A stretch of DNA of 28,578 bases, taken from the NCBI RefSeq assembly GCF_000193735.1, contig NZ_AEPF01000050.1, positions 1 through 28,578 on the forward strand, read 5' to 3'. This DNA comes from Neisseria sicca 4320 (lineage in GTDB: Bacteria; Pseudomonadota; Gammaproteobacteria; Burkholderiales; Neisseriaceae). This document shows, in pieces, positions 8,592 to 16,536 of the stretch (position 1 is its first letter; every line of letters starts with the position of its first letter). A program made the translations under genes and the position numbers. The notes under the pieces were generated by a model. The model saw only the letters and a program-made list of their open reading frames with translations, searched no databases and had not been told where the DNA came from.

Positions 8592-9642
8592 ATTTCTGTC
8601 CGCCGAAATGAATGCGCGGATCGACCCACGAATAAGAAATATCCGACACCAATTTCGCCAGCAAACCCATCAGCGTGAACACATACAGCGTCCCCATCAC
8701 CACCGGATAATCGCGCTTCATCACCGCCTCGTAGGAAAGCAGCCCCAGCCCATCGAGCGAGAACAAAGTTTCAATCAGCAGGCTGCCGGTAAAAAACGCG
8801 CCGATAAAGGCAGCGGGGAAGCCGGTAATCAGCGGAATCATCGCGTTGCGGAAAACGTGTTTCCACAAAATCTGTTTTTCCGGCAAACCCTTGGCGCGGG
8901 CAGTATAGACATATTGGCGGCGGATTTCTTCAAGAAACACGTTTTTCGTCAACACCGTCGTTACCGCCAGACTGCCCGCCACCGAAGCCGTAATCGGCAG
9001 CGCCATGTGCCACAGATAATCCTTGATTTTGCCCGCCCACGACAGCGTGTCGAAATCATCGCCGACCAAACCGCCCTGCGGGAACCACGCAAAAAAGCTG
9101 CCGCCGCCGAATAACACCAGCAGCACCAAACCCAACACAAACGGCGGTATGGTATAACCGACCAGCACCACCATCCCCGTTACCGCATCAAAACGGCTGC
9201 CGTCGCGCACCGCCTTGGCAATGCCCAACGGAATACAAATCAGATAAGTCAGGAAAAACGTCCACAAGCCCAAACTCATCGACACCGGCATTTTCTGTTT
9301 GACCAGCTCGAACACGGTTTCATGATGGAAAAAACTCTTGCCCAAATCAAAACGGGCAAACCGCCACACCATATCCGCAAACCGCGTCAGCGGCGGCTTG
9401 TCGAAACCGTACAGCGCATTCAACGCCGCCAAATCTTCCGGACTGATGCGGTTGCCGTTTTTCATGATATTGCCCGCCGTCGCATTCGCCGTCTCGCCGC
9501 TGACCGCACCATGCGTCAACTGCTGCACCATCTGCTCCACCGGCCCGCCCGGCACGAATTGGATAACGGCAAAAGTAATCGCCAAAATCCCCAACAGCGT
9601 GGGGATTAAGAGTAATAGGCGGTGGAGGATGTAACGGTACAT
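8590..9642 (-). CDS. yejB: Peptide ABC transporter permease (YejB type)
   Basis: This is the first permease of the Yej peptide importer. It has 350 residues and about six TM segments; TM1 is LLLLIPTLLGILAITFAVIQ. The motif FVPGGPVEQM directly after TM1 and the long periplasmic loop with LNALYGFDKPPLTRF are typical of DppB/YejB permeases. The EAA cytoplasmic loop is at RAKGLPEKQILWKHVFRNA, and the C-terminus DPRIHFGGQK is family-like. It heads the minus-strand cluster yejB, 58-aa gene, yejE, acyl-CoA ligase, yejF. No substrate-binding protein gene (yejA) lies next to it in this window. Confidence 0.93.
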   Translation of the reverse strand: MYRYILHRLLLLIPTLLGILAITFAVIQFVPGGPVEQMVQQLTHGAVSGETANATAGNIMKNGNRISPEDLAALNALYGFDKPPLTRFADMVWRFARFDLGKSFFHHETVFELVKQKMPVSMSLGLWTFFLTYLICIPLGIAKAVRDGSRFDAVTGMVVLVGYTIPPFVLGLVLLVLFGGGSFFAWFPQGGLVGDDFDTLSWAGKIKDYLWHMALPITASVAGSLAVTTVLTKNVFLEEIRRQYVYTARAKGLPEKQILWKHVFRNAMIPLITGFPAAFIGAFFTGSLLIETLFSLDGLGLLSYEAVMKRDYPVVMGTLYVFTLMGLLAKLVSDISYSWVDPRIHFGGQK

Positions 9643-9671
9643 GCTTAGGGTATTCCTCTATTTTGGTTTTA

Positions 9672-9709
9672 AGGTCGTCTGAAAAGTACGGATTGCTTTC
9701 AAACGACCT
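9672..9709 (-). terminator. Degenerate DUS-pair terminator
   Basis: AGGTCGTCTGAA at 9672-9683 is paired with TTCAAACGACCT at 9698-9709. The second arm has lost the uptake consensus by one base, yet in RNA the stem survives through a G-U pair. It lies past the end of the phospholipase-D-like fragment and before yejB. Confidence 0.6.
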
Positions 9710-9733
9710 ATACTTCTAATACTTTTAAAAAAT

Positions 9734-10339
9734 TTAACTGATAAGCCAGCTAATAAACTTATCCAGCAAATCTTTCTGATTATTGCCAGCCGCTTCGACC
9801 ATTTCCAATGTCAAACTATCCGACCACACAATAAAATATCCGTAACGTCCTTTTTTGATAAGTGCACCGGCTTTCTTACCTGTATCTGTCAAACGGTAGA
9901 ACTTACCGTCTATTTCCTGCAAGCCTGCATGACACAGTTTCGCATTGCATTCTTCCGTCGTTACTCCCCATTTTTCTGCTAACTTAGCGACAGTCAATGT
10001 ATCGTATTTTTTAGCAATTTCTATATTCTGATTTTTCTGCGAAACTTGCTCTTTTTCTACTACGTCAACTGAAATTTTAACTTCATCGCTAATACGGATA
10101 ATACGCTGCGCTTCGCTATAAGCATCTTGATAGACTTCCCCATCTTCACTACGCTTTAGCAAGATACCCATTTCATTATTATTTACTTGGCTGAATTCAT
10201 ATAAATTCAGGCTTGTAATAATGCAAGCATCTTTGCTGACGTAACATTTTGCATGAAGATTCGGACAATAGCTTGTACGAACATAATTTAAATTTTTCAA
10301 CCAAGCTGCCTCTGATGGCTGCAATTCACTTTTACCATA
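9734..10339 (-). pseudogene. C-terminal part of a split phospholipase-D-like protein
   Basis: The readable family part begins at YGKSELQPSEAAWLKNL (about 10339) and runs to the stop at 9734. It has the single HKD-like block NLHAKCYVSKDACIITSLN, then the family segment EFSQVNNNEMGILL, and a C-terminal winged-helix-like part ending in GRYGYFIVWSDSL, as in phage-type DNA-associated proteins. The matching N-terminal part is at 11093-11257 and ends exactly where this part begins (IDVRIV joins YGK). An open frame extends upstream to 10420, but those residues come from a repeat and an uptake sequence, so they are not native. The gene is interrupted, not just short. Confidence 0.8.
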
Positions 10340-10357
10340 CTGAAAAATTGTGAGCTT

Positions 10358-10369
10358 TTCAGACGGCAT
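10358..10369 (-). other. Foreign-dialect DNA uptake sequence (AT-DUS)
   Basis: The minus strand reads ATGCCGTCTGAA, the exact 12-mer of N. meningitidis and N. gonorrhoeae. All other full-length extragenic copies here use AGGTCGTCTGAA. It lies at the right-hand junction of the DNA that splits the phospholipase-D-like gene. Confidence 0.85.
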
Positions 10370-10384
10370 TGATCCGTAAATCAT

Positions 10385-10460
10385 GGAACGCGTGCGTGCT
10401 GGAGCACACACCTTACGCATGGATTTTAGGTTTCATGCAGGCTACAGCTTGCTGCTGCGG
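10385..10460. repeat. Dispersed neisserial repeat remnant
   Basis: It contains GCGTGCGTGCTGGAGCACAC with a GTGCT/AGCAC hairpin, then CATGCAGGCTACAGCTTGCT, which resembles GATGCAGACTACGGCTTGCT at 70-89. The two copies have the blocks in different relative orientation. It separates the immunity-like remnant from the phospholipase-D part. Confidence 0.4.
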
Positions 10461-10496
10461 CGGTATAAAAGTATTTTTAGTGATTTACCGTTTTTG

Positions 10497-10525
10497 GTAT
10501 TTTTGCCCGACGGGGTTAAAAATAC
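10497..10525 (-). terminator. Terminator-like hairpin after the immunity-like gene
   Basis: GTATTTTT (10497-10504) and AAAAATAC (10518-10525) are perfect complements around a GC-rich core (CCC-GTC-GGG on the minus strand). The hairpin begins six bases after the immunity-like stop codon. It is not built from an uptake sequence, unlike nearly all other terminators here. Confidence 0.6.
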
Positions 10526-10530
10526 AGTTG

Positions 10531-10912
10531 CTACTCTTGCTGCATGATATTGGCAAGATTTAATTTAAATGTTTGTTGAATCTTGTTTACATCCTTAGCA
10601 AAAATATGATAGTCACTCGAAGAATAGATAGATTTTATTCTATCCAAATTAGTTTGTTGATAACATTTTTTCATTTCCGCGATGAAAAAATTATCTTTTC
10701 CTCTTTCATTGAGACAGTTATTTTCTAACAGATAGATTGCCCATGCTGTAAAAATAAATGTACTATCTTCCGGATATTCAGATAAATAAATTTCGAATTC
10801 AATTATAGAATATTCAGCTGCTTCAATTAATGTTATATCTAAATCTCTGACAAATTTTTCCGTTATATTTTTAAATAATTTCTTGAATTCTATATAATTT
10901 TTATTTTTCCAT
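10531..10912 (-). pseudogene. Immunity-protein-like gene with a one-base frameshift at its start
   Basis: The ATG at 10912 follows the toxin-remnant stop by four bases. It reads ATG GAA AAA TAA because of a five-A run (10904-10908). Removing one A gives an uninterrupted 126-residue protein beginning MENKNYIEFKKLF and ending NLANIMQQE. It is acidic, helical and AT-rich, without signal peptide or TM, with the EAAEYS, FTAWAIYLLE and NNC blocks visible. Position directly after a toxin C-terminus and the terminator behind it indicate an immunity gene. I do not recognise the family. In the shifted frame there is no ATG, GTG or TTG upstream, so as written it cannot make the full protein. Confidence 0.6.
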
Positions 10913-10916
10913 GATT

Positions 10917-11090
10917 CTATTTTCCTGTAAAAATATTTAATTGAATATTTGGATAGCGATTTCTAAACTCTAAAATAACATTGCTGCAAGATTGACAGGC
11001 CTTTAATTCTGTAAATAGATCAATTCTACCTGATACATTACGATTATTTCCGAGTTACTGCGCTATAGTTTCAAGTAATTTATATTCTCC
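10917..11090 (-). pseudogene. C-terminal remnant of a deaminase-type polymorphic toxin
   Basis: The frame starts at GEYKLLETIAQ, hits a TAA (11055-11057), and continues LGNNRNVSGRIDLFTEL, KACQSCSNVILEFRNRY, PNIQLNIFTGK to its stop. The pattern G-x-I-x-L-x-TE, C-x-S-C-S-x-V-I-x-x-F, YPNI is that of the C-terminal half of cytidine-deaminase-fold toxins (MafB19, SCP1.201 and Pput_2613-like groups). C-x-x-C is one zinc-binding part; the upstream H/C-x-E motif is missing. There is no start codon, export domain or delivery module, so it is a truncated, nonsense-mutated cassette. Neisseria maf islands carry silent toxin C-terminus cassettes of this kind with their immunity genes. Family call rests on motifs by eye. 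Confidence 0.55.
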
Positions 11091-11257
11091 ATTACAATCC
11101 GCACATCGATTTTCATGCGGTCTTTGTCTTCTAAAAGCTCTTTTACCCTATCGTTTAATTTTAGATAAGGGCTAATCAAATAAAGCCGTTCCTGTGCATT
11201 TTTAATTAACTCCTCCAAGTAATACGTTGTACCGCTGGTATTTAAAAATTTTGCCAT
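11063..11257 (-). pseudogene. N-terminal part of the split phospholipase-D-like protein
   Basis: Residues 1-55 (MAKFLNTSGTTYYLEELIKN to MKIDVRIV) are the native start of a phospholipase-D-like family: helix, then strand RLYLISPYLKL and helix ending in KDRMKIDVRIV. The last residues MENINYLKL are read out of frame from the inserted toxin DNA, which begins at about 11092. The continuation lies at 9734-10339. As it stands the product is a 64-residue stub without the HKD motif. Confidence 0.75.
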
Positions 11258-11290
11258 TTTCTTCTTTCCTGCAATGTTTATTTGATTTAT

Positions 11291-11316
11291 TCGCGGGCAG
11301 AGCCCACGCTACGCAG
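11291..11316. repeat. Short dispersed repeat (GCGGGCAGAGCCCACGC type)
   Basis: TCGCGGGCAGAGCCCACGCT contains a GGGC-aga-GCCC hairpin. I recognise this as a type of short intergenic neisserial repeat. It lies upstream of the phospholipase-D-like start; no other function is apparent. Confidence 0.3.
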
Positions 11317-11365
11317 TTGCTTTATATTATTCTGACAGTTGAAACAATAGACTTCACTATCGTTT

Positions 11366-11406
11366 AGGTCGTCTGAAAATTGCAGCGGCAAACTTTCAGA
11401 CGACCT
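11366..11406 (-). terminator. DUS-pair terminator after the COG0523 gene
   Basis: AGGTCGTCTGAA (11366-11377) and TTCAGACGACCT (11395-11406) form a 12-bp stem with a 17-nt loop immediately past the stop of the GTPase gene. Confidence 0.8.
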
Positions 11407-11409
11407 TGC

Positions 11410-12339
11410 TTATTTTTCCAAAGCCTCTTGCAGTTTCTTTTCAATCAAATCTGCGTCAAACGACTTGGCAATCAGCTCGAAGCGCGAGTCGCGGCGCCAT
11501 GAGACTTGGTTGGCGCCCCATTGCCCGTCCACCCAGTTGAGCCACACCCATGTGCCGAGCACTTGGAACACGCCTTTGGCGCGGACGAGGCCGTCTGTGA
11601 ACTTGGGCAGGTCGTTGAAGAAGTTGGTCAATTTTTCGCCGTCGAAATCGCGTCCGGCAGGGAATGTGAAACCTTGCGACTGGAAGCCCATCGTGTTGTC
11701 CGGCAGGGCTTTGAGACGGTAACGTGATTTTTCGATAACGGGAATGTCAAGCCATTGGATGTCGAGTTGTGCGTTTTGGACTTCGACCACTTTGGCTTTG
11801 GGTGGGAACAGTTTTGCCGCTTTGTCGTGAAATTCGGCAAGCTGTTCGGGGGTGCATAAATCGGTTTTGCTGGCGACCAATACGTCGCAGATGCCGATTT
11901 GGTCTTTATACAATGCCTGCTGCGCGTAATCGGGGTTGATGAACTGGCGCGGATCGACAACGGTAAAGACGGCGCCGATTTCCAGAAGGCTGTCCAGCGG
12001 TTTGGCTTTCAATTCGTCGATGACGCTGGCGGCGTGCGCCAGTCCGCTTGCCTCAATCATCAGGCGGTCGGGTTTGGCGTCGCGCAGCATTTTCTGCACG
12101 GTTACGCCCATTTGCGGGCCGGCGGTGCAACACAAACAGCCGCCGGCGATTTCTGCCACGGGGATGCCGTTGTCGCTCAGTACGGCGCCGTCAATACCGA
12201 TTTCGCCAAACTCGTTGACGATGATGACCCATTTCTCGTTCGGGTCTTTCTGCTCCATCAGGCTTTTGAGCGCGGTGGTTTTGCCTGTTCCCAGAAAACC
12301 TGAAATCAGGTGGACTTTGGTTTTTTTCACTTCTGACAT
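11410..12339 (-). CDS. COG0523 (CobW/ZNG1-like) metallochaperone GTPase
   Basis: These cytoplasmic G3E GTPases deliver or handle metal ions, zinc in the Zur-controlled members. The 309 residues show Walker A GFLGTGKTT (14-22), EFGEIGID as switch I, the metal-binding C-x-C-C motif GGCLCC (C68, C70, C71), a Walker B region near IEASGLAH, and the guanine-specificity motif SKTDL. The C-terminal CobW domain (VRAKGVFQVLGTWVWLNWVDG, in part) is present. The ATG at 12339 lies inside the zur coding region, with a 13-bp overlap, so translation is probably coupled. Linkage to zur points to zinc homeostasis during starvation. Specific client protein unknown. Confidence 0.92.
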   Translation of the reverse strand: MSEVKKTKVHLISGFLGTGKTTALKSLMEQKDPNEKWVIIVNEFGEIGIDGAVLSDNGIPVAEIAGGCLCCTAGPQMGVTVQKMLRDAKPDRLMIEASGLAHAASVIDELKAKPLDSLLEIGAVFTVVDPRQFINPDYAQQALYKDQIGICDVLVASKTDLCTPEQLAEFHDKAAKLFPPKAKVVEVQNAQLDIQWLDIPVIEKSRYRLKALPDNTMGFQSQGFTFPAGRDFDGEKLTNFFNDLPKFTDGLVRAKGVFQVLGTWVWLNWVDGQWGANQVSWRRDSRFELIAKSFDADLIEKKLQEALEK

Positions 12340-12803
12340 TTTTTACAGATTCCAGTTAAAACAACGTGTTCTTCTTTCAGCGCAAAGCCGCTTTCGGCAA
12401 CGCCTTCGCGCAGTGCCGCCCATTCGTGGCTCAGGGTTTGTTCGTCCGCCGTGCCGCATTCGGTGCAGACCAAAATAAACGCGCTGTGGTGCGCTTCGGC
12501 TTCTTCGTGGTCGTGGCAATGGTCGTCGCACTCGTGCTGCGCGTGGCTGCACAAAATATAGCCGTTGACCGCCGCCACTTTGTGCAAAACGCCCTGCTCC
12601 GCCCAAAAATCAAGGGCGCGGTAGGCCGTCGGCGGCGCAACCACGCCCTCGCTCTGCTGCTGCATCTGCGACAAGACGTTGTAGGCTTTAATCACGCCGC
12701 TTTGCTGCAAAACGATATCGAGCACCTGCTCGCGCAAAGCGGTTACCTGTACGCCGTCACGGCGTGCCTGTTCGAGGATTTTTTGTTTGATTGCGTGTTT
12801 CAT
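12327..12803 (-). CDS. zur: Zinc uptake regulator, Fur family
   Basis: Zur is a DNA-binding repressor of zinc-uptake genes when loaded with zinc. The 158 residues have an N-terminal winged helix (VTALREQVLDIVLQ; PPTAYRALDFWAEQG), a His/Asp-rich sensing stretch HECDDHCHDHEEAEAHH (90-106), and two structural-zinc C-x-x-C pairs, C113/C116 (CTEC) and C153/C156 (CKKC). The spaced histidines favour Zur over Fur. It overlaps the downstream COG0523 gene. The leader has an uptake sequence 8 bp before the start. A weak Zur-box-like dyad at 12842-12856 is noted but not convincing. Confidence 0.92.
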   Translation of the reverse strand: MKHAIKQKILEQARRDGVQVTALREQVLDIVLQQSGVIKAYNVLSQMQQQSEGVVAPPTAYRALDFWAEQGVLHKVAAVNGYILCSHAQHECDDHCHDHEEAEAHHSAFILVCTECGTADEQTLSHEWAALREGVAESGFALKEEHVVLTGICKKCQK

Positions 12804-12810
12804 AAAGGCT

Positions 12811-12822
12811 TTCAGACGACCT
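12811..12822 (-). other. Single DNA uptake sequence in the zur leader
   Basis: An exact AGGTCGTCTGAA on the minus strand lies 8 bp before the zur start codon, unpaired. Confidence 0.8.
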
Positions 12823-12861
12823 TAAAATTCTGAACGGAGAGGATTACATTATAACGTGTTT

Positions 12862-13070
12862 CCGTTTGGTTTAAACTGCTGTTGTTTTCAGGAGCGAAAA
12901 ACATGGGGAAACCCTTGGAAACAGCGAATAATAATCCTCCTTCAAAATCCAAATACCTAAAAATAAACCTGTCATTTTACCGAGAGGAATGACTCTTCCC
13001 CTTTGTATCTGTTTGGAGGATTAAAAATTTCAAAACAAAGATCGTCTGAAGTTTCAGGCGACCTTTTTTT
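12862..13070 (+). ncRNA. Candidate small RNA in the zur-DUF3360 intergenic region
   Basis: No gene lies upstream on the plus strand, yet a plus-oriented terminator with a seven-T run ends at 13070. Upstream of it, AATCCTCC (12933-12940) and GGAGGATT (13015-13022) are perfect 8-bp complements. They enclose a hairpin GAGAG-gaatga-CTCTT (12982-12997). The CCTCCTT at 12936-12942 looks like an anti-Shine-Dalgarno seed. A TATAAC (12850-12855) could be the -10. The exact 5' end is unknown, and no known RNA family was recognised with certainty. Confidence 0.35.
13039..13070 (+). terminator. Degenerate DUS-type terminator with T-run
   Basis: AGATCGTCTGAA (13039-13050) pairs with TTCAGGCGACCT (13053-13064), each arm one base off the uptake consensus at a different position, followed by a T-run on the plus strand. 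It lies between divergent genes, so it must end a transcript from the intergenic region itself or be a relic. Confidence 0.6.
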
Positions 13071-13112
13071 GTTGTTTTTCCAACTTATTCATACCAAAAC
13101 GAAAATTTTTAC

Positions 13113-13140
13113 TTGTACCGGATAATTTGTGTGTTAGTAT
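13113..13140 (+). promoter_or_regulatory. Candidate promoter of the DUF3360 gene
   Basis: TTGTAC and TAGTAT are separated by 16 bp. Transcription would start near 13147 and give a leader of about 130 nt, which would contain the structured segment at 13183-13251. Confidence 0.35.
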
Positions 13141-13182
13141 CCAAAAACTAAATTGTTGACAATACAGCCCGATCCCGACTAC

Positions 13183-13251
13183 TGGTTTTGCCGTGTATAG
13201 CCGCTTTCGGAGCGGATATAAAAAGTCGGACGGCGATTGCCGACAAAACCA
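13183..13251 (+). promoter_or_regulatory. Structured mRNA leader, possible three-way junction
   Basis: TGGTTTTG (13183-13190) pairs perfectly with CAAAACCA (13244-13251) and closes two hairpins. The first is TATA-g-CCGCT / AGCGG-a-TATA with a TTCGG loop (13196-13220). The second is GTCGG / CCGAC (13225-13244) with an alternative CGGC/GCCG core. The ribosome site AAGGAG follows 16 bases later. No T-run follows, so any switch would act on translation. The structure is read by eye; function is inferred. Confidence 0.4.
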
Positions 13252-13277
13252 AAAACAAGTCGACCAAAGGAGAAATT

Positions 13278-14744
13278 ATGAACCACGACACATCATATTC
13301 CGGCATGCACAAGCCGTCGTCGGACTTTGAAAGCCGTGAGGCGTATTTGGAACACGAGCTGCAAATCATGCAGCCCAAACGCTGGCGGCTCAATCTGCCG
13401 TTTCGCGATTACCGCTTCGAACCCGAAGACCTGATTCCTGCCGTGGCGGGAACCATCGGCAAGGTGGTGATGGTCAGCGCAGTGGCGGCGGCATTTGCCG
13501 TACCGTTGGGGCTGCCCGACACCTTTCTGCCGCAAAACGTCCGTTACGAGCTGCTGATTGCATCCGTCTTCATCCTGCTGCTTTCCGGCCTCTTTCTTCC
13601 CACTTCCAACTTACCCGGTACGCACGGACCGCTGATTCCGCTGATTCCTATCGTCGTTGCCGCAGGCGGGCATCCGCTGGCTTTCGGCTTGTTGATCGGT
13701 GTGTTCGGTTTCTTGCTGGGGATTACCAAGGGCGGCAGCCTGATGGCGAAACTGACGAGCAACGGCGTATGCGGCGGGCTGCTGCTGTATCTGGGCTTCG
13801 TCGGTACGACCGGACAGGTTAAAAAACTCTTTGAATGGGCAGGCGGTTTTGACAAAAGCTACATCGCCTTCATCGTGATAATCGGCACTATCCTGCTCTA
13901 TGCGCTACTGGAACATTGGCGCAAGCGTTGGCTTGCCGTCCCATTGGGCTGCGTGCTGGCAGGCTTTACCGCCTATCTTTTGGGTGCGCCGTTTTCCTTC
14001 CAAACCGCTCCTGGCCTGCCGCCCATGAGTCCTGCCTACTGGTGGGGTGAAAATACCGGCTGGATGATGGGTTTACCGACGATGGACAGCTTTTTGGTCG
14101 TATTCCCCTTTGCCGTACTCGCCGTCGCCATGTGGTCGCCTGATTTCTTAGGGCATCAAGTGTTCCAAAAAATCAGCTACCCGGAGCGTTCCGAAAAAGC
14201 CTTGATGAACATCGACGACACCATGTTCACCTGTTCCGTCCGCCAAGTCGCAGGCTCGGTATTGGGCGGCGCGAACTTTACCTCGTCATGGGGAACCTAT
14301 ATCGTTCCCGCCTCTATCGCCAAACGCCCGATTCCCGCAGGCGCGATACTGACTGCCTTGTTCTGTATCATTGCATCCGTTTGGGGCTACCCCATGGATT
14401 TGGCGATTTGGCAGCCCGTATTGAGCGTTGCGCTGATTGTCGGCGTCTATGTCCCGCTTTTGGAAGCAGGCATGGAAATGACACGCAAGGGTAAAACCAC
14501 CCAATCCGCTGCCATCGTTGTCTTCTCTTCTGCACTGGTCAACCCTGTTTTCGGCTGGTCGCTGACCATGCTTTTGGACAACTTAGGCTTGATCGGCAGT
14601 AAAGAACGCAGCGCGGAACTCGGCTTTATGGGGCGCGTCGTCGTACCTGGCCTCGGCTTTGTCATTCTCTGCGCGGCAATGGGCGCAGTCGGCATGCTGC
14701 CCGGCATTCCCGCCTTCCTCGAGCAGTTTAGAAATCTGCATTAA
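13278..14744 (+). CDS. DUF3360-family multi-pass membrane protein, putative transporter
   Basis: The ATG at 13278 is preceded by AAGGAGAAATT, a strong ribosome site, and gives 488 residues. An upstream TTG in frame would begin inside the structured leader and is rejected. The first 70 residues are hydrophilic (HELQIMQPKRWRLNLPFRDY, a family-like block). About 11-12 hydrophobic segments follow, with conserved-looking loops LPTSNLPGTHGPLIPLIPI, GANFTSSWGTYIVPASIAKR and SSALVNPVFGWSLTMLLDN. This fits the DUF3360 family, which resembles NCS2/SulP-type carriers in general layout. Substrate unknown. It is monocistronic, with two uptake-pair terminators behind it. Confidence 0.75.
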   Translation: MNHDTSYSGMHKPSSDFESREAYLEHELQIMQPKRWRLNLPFRDYRFEPEDLIPAVAGTIGKVVMVSAVAAAFAVPLGLPDTFLPQNVRYELLIASVFILLLSGLFLPTSNLPGTHGPLIPLIPIVVAAGGHPLAFGLLIGVFGFLLGITKGGSLMAKLTSNGVCGGLLLYLGFVGTTGQVKKLFEWAGGFDKSYIAFIVIIGTILLYALLEHWRKRWLAVPLGCVLAGFTAYLLGAPFSFQTAPGLPPMSPAYWWGENTGWMMGLPTMDSFLVVFPFAVLAVAMWSPDFLGHQVFQKISYPERSEKALMNIDDTMFTCSVRQVAGSVLGGANFTSSWGTYIVPASIAKRPIPAGAILTALFCIIASVWGYPMDLAIWQPVLSVALIVGVYVPLLEAGMEMTRKGKTTQSAAIVVFSSALVNPVFGWSLTMLLDNLGLIGSKERSAELGFMGRVVVPGLGFVILCAAMGAVGMLPGIPAFLEQFRNLH

Positions 14745-14760
14745 TAAGCCGCACCAGCCT

Positions 14761-14796
14761 TTCAGACGACCTTTTTGCAACTGAAGGTCGTCTGAA
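14761..14796 (+). terminator. DUS-pair terminator after the DUF3360 gene
   Basis: TTCAGACGACCT (14761-14772) with a short T-run and AGGTCGTCTGAA (14785-14796) form a 12-bp stem with a 12-nt loop, 16 bp past the stop codon. Confidence 0.75.
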
Positions 14797-14853
14797 AACC
14801 GCAAATCTCGGATAAATCGGATAATCAACATTGGTTTGAAGTTTTAAAACGAA

Positions 14854-14886
14854 AGGTCGTCTGAAAAACTGATTTTCAGACGACCT
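14854..14886. terminator. Second DUS-pair hairpin
   Basis: AAAGGTCGTCTGAAAA and its complement form a stem of about 15 bp with a short loop, flanked by A and T runs. It can terminate transcription from either side, between the DUF3360 gene and the Correia element. Confidence 0.7.
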
Positions 14887-14921
14887 TTCGTTATCTCAGA
14901 TATTTAAGACAATAGATTAGG

Positions 14922-15022
14922 TATAGTGGATTAACTTTAAACCAGTACGGCGTTGCCTTGCCGTACTATCTGTACTGTCTGCGGCTTCGTCGCCTTGTCC
15001 TGATTTTTGTTAATCCACTATA
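14922..15022. mobile_element. Correia repeat enclosed element (short form)
   Basis: The ends TATAGTGGATTAA and TTAATCCACTATA are the classic terminal inverted repeats, with TA at both borders as target duplication. The inside carries the known core: CAGTACGGCGTTGCCTTGCC, then GTACTATCTGTACTGTCTGC and GGCTTCGTCGCCTTGTCCTG. The length of 101 bp is the short class, without the internal IHF-site segment. These nonautonomous elements are specific to Neisseria and can supply promoters or RNase III sites. This copy lies 30 bp past the end of the CNNM-family gene. Confidence 0.93.
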
Positions 15023-15052
15023 ACGTCATATCAGAAAAAAGCTTTTTGCAAT

Positions 15053-16354
15053 TTACCGGCTGACTACGTCCTCCCCCTGTTTAGACACCAAAAGCTGGTC
15101 GATTTTCAGATTTTCGGTGTCGATGATTTCAAATTTATAGCCCGCGTAAACCAAAAAATCGGTGCGTTTCGGGATTTTTCGCAGGGAATACATCATAAAG
15201 CCGGCGATGGTTTCGTAGTTTTCTGAATTGGGAAACGCTACGATATCCAACGCGCGCATTACATCGGCGAGCGGGGTTGCGCCGTCCACCAGCCAAGTAT
15301 CTTCGGTGCGGCGGATGATTTGCGGCTCTTCTTCGGTATTGACCAGCTCGCCCATGACAATATTCATCACGTCTTTCAACGTGACCACGCCGACCACCAG
15401 CGCGTATTCGTTCACCACCACGGCAAAGTCTTCGCCGGAAGTTTTGAAGGTTTCCAATACATCGTAAAGCGACAGCGTGTCGGGGATGAACAAAGCTTTG
15501 CGCAGCACGCGCTTGTCGGTCAGGCGGACGTCTTTTTCTTTTAAAAACAAGGTCAGCAGCGTGTGCGATTCGATATAACCGATGACGCGTTCCAAATCGC
15601 CGTCGCAGACCAAGAATTTGTTGTGCGGTTTTTCCGACATGATTGCCAACACGGTATCGCTGCCGTCGTTTTTATCGAAATAGGCGATGTATTCGCGCGT
15701 GCTCATGGTGGAAGTCACCGTGCGCTCCTGCATGTCGAAAATATTTTCAATCAGGTAGTGTTCCTGCTCTTTCAACACACCAGCCTGTGCGCCCGCATCG
15801 ACGACGGCGTAAATGTCTTCCGAAGTCAGCTGCTCTTGGCGGACGGTGGAAATTTTGAAGAGTTTGAATATCGCGTTTGCCATTCCGTCGAAAATCCAAA
15901 CGAGCGGTTTCAATATAAAAATCAGGAACATCATCGGACGTACGATGCGCACCGCCACCGCTTCGGGATGGGTCATCGCCATGCGCTTGGGCATCAAGTC
16001 GGCAATCAGGATGAAGCTGCCCGTAACCAGCGCGAACGTCAGCAGCGACGCGGCGGTACTGCCCCAACTGCCCGCGTTTGCCAACAAACCGTCGAAATAA
16101 GGGCGCACCGCCGCTTCGCCGACGATACCGGCGAGAATGGCGACGGCGTTCAAACCGATTTGGACGACAGTGATGAAGCTGCCCGGCTGCTGCTGCATAT
16201 TGAGCACATCCAGCGCGCGGGTGTCGCCGCCGTCTTTCGCCATCACTTGCAATTTGATTTTGCGCGCCGAGGCGAGCGCGAGTTCGGAACAGGAAACGAA
16301 TGCGCTGATGACAATCAGCAGGCACAATAATAATAAGGCTTCGAGAATATTCAT
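15053..16354 (-). CDS. CNNM/CBS/CorC-domain membrane protein (hemolysin C/CorC family)
   Basis: From the ATG at 16354 the protein has 433 residues. Domains in order: CNNM transmembrane domain (about 1-190, with SCSELALASARKIKLQ and a GEAAVRP segment), a pair of CBS domains (about 205-330, ending in VVVNEYALVVGVVTLKDVM), and a CorC/HlyC domain (about 345-425, WLVDGATPLADVMRALDI to NLKIDQLLVSKQ). Family members are linked to magnesium or cobalt efflux or resistance; the old 'hemolysin' label is not informative. No clear ribosome site; a TTG at 16375 is an alternative start. A nested hairpin lies in the leader, and a diverged copy of its C-terminal domain occurs in the next gene upstream. Confidence 0.88.
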   Translation of the reverse strand: MNILEALLLLCLLIVISAFVSCSELALASARKIKLQVMAKDGGDTRALDVLNMQQQPGSFITVVQIGLNAVAILAGIVGEAAVRPYFDGLLANAGSWGSTAASLLTFALVTGSFILIADLMPKRMAMTHPEAVAVRIVRPMMFLIFILKPLVWIFDGMANAIFKLFKISTVRQEQLTSEDIYAVVDAGAQAGVLKEQEHYLIENIFDMQERTVTSTMSTREYIAYFDKNDGSDTVLAIMSEKPHNKFLVCDGDLERVIGYIESHTLLTLFLKEKDVRLTDKRVLRKALFIPDTLSLYDVLETFKTSGEDFAVVVNEYALVVGVVTLKDVMNIVMGELVNTEEEPQIIRRTEDTWLVDGATPLADVMRALDIVAFPNSENYETIAGFMMYSLRKIPKRTDFLVYAGYKFEIIDTENLKIDQLLVSKQGEDVVSR

Positions 16355-16397
16355 GAAAAACGGTGTGTGTGGCAAACAGAAGACATTTTAGCATTAA

Positions 16398-16477
16398 AGG
16401 TCGTCTGAACGACGAACCGCACCTTGTGGTTGGATGAGGTGTCCAACTTTGGGAGCGGTTCAGGTTTCAGACGACCT
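16398..16477. promoter_or_regulatory. Three-level nested hairpin upstream of the CNNM gene
   Basis: An outer 12-bp uptake-sequence stem (16398-16409 with 16466-16477) encloses GAACCGC/GCGGTTC (16414-16420 with 16455-16461), which encloses GTTGGA/TCCAAC (16429-16434 with 16442-16447). In this genome most uptake pairs have plain short loops, so the internal structure is unusual. It ends 44 bp before the CNNM start and may be a terminator for the upstream small gene or a leader element. Confidence 0.5.
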
Positions 16478-16536
16478 TTTGCCTTTTGGCTGTGGTTACA
16501 TAAAAATTGTAGCGGCAAAGAACGGTATGGCGGGGT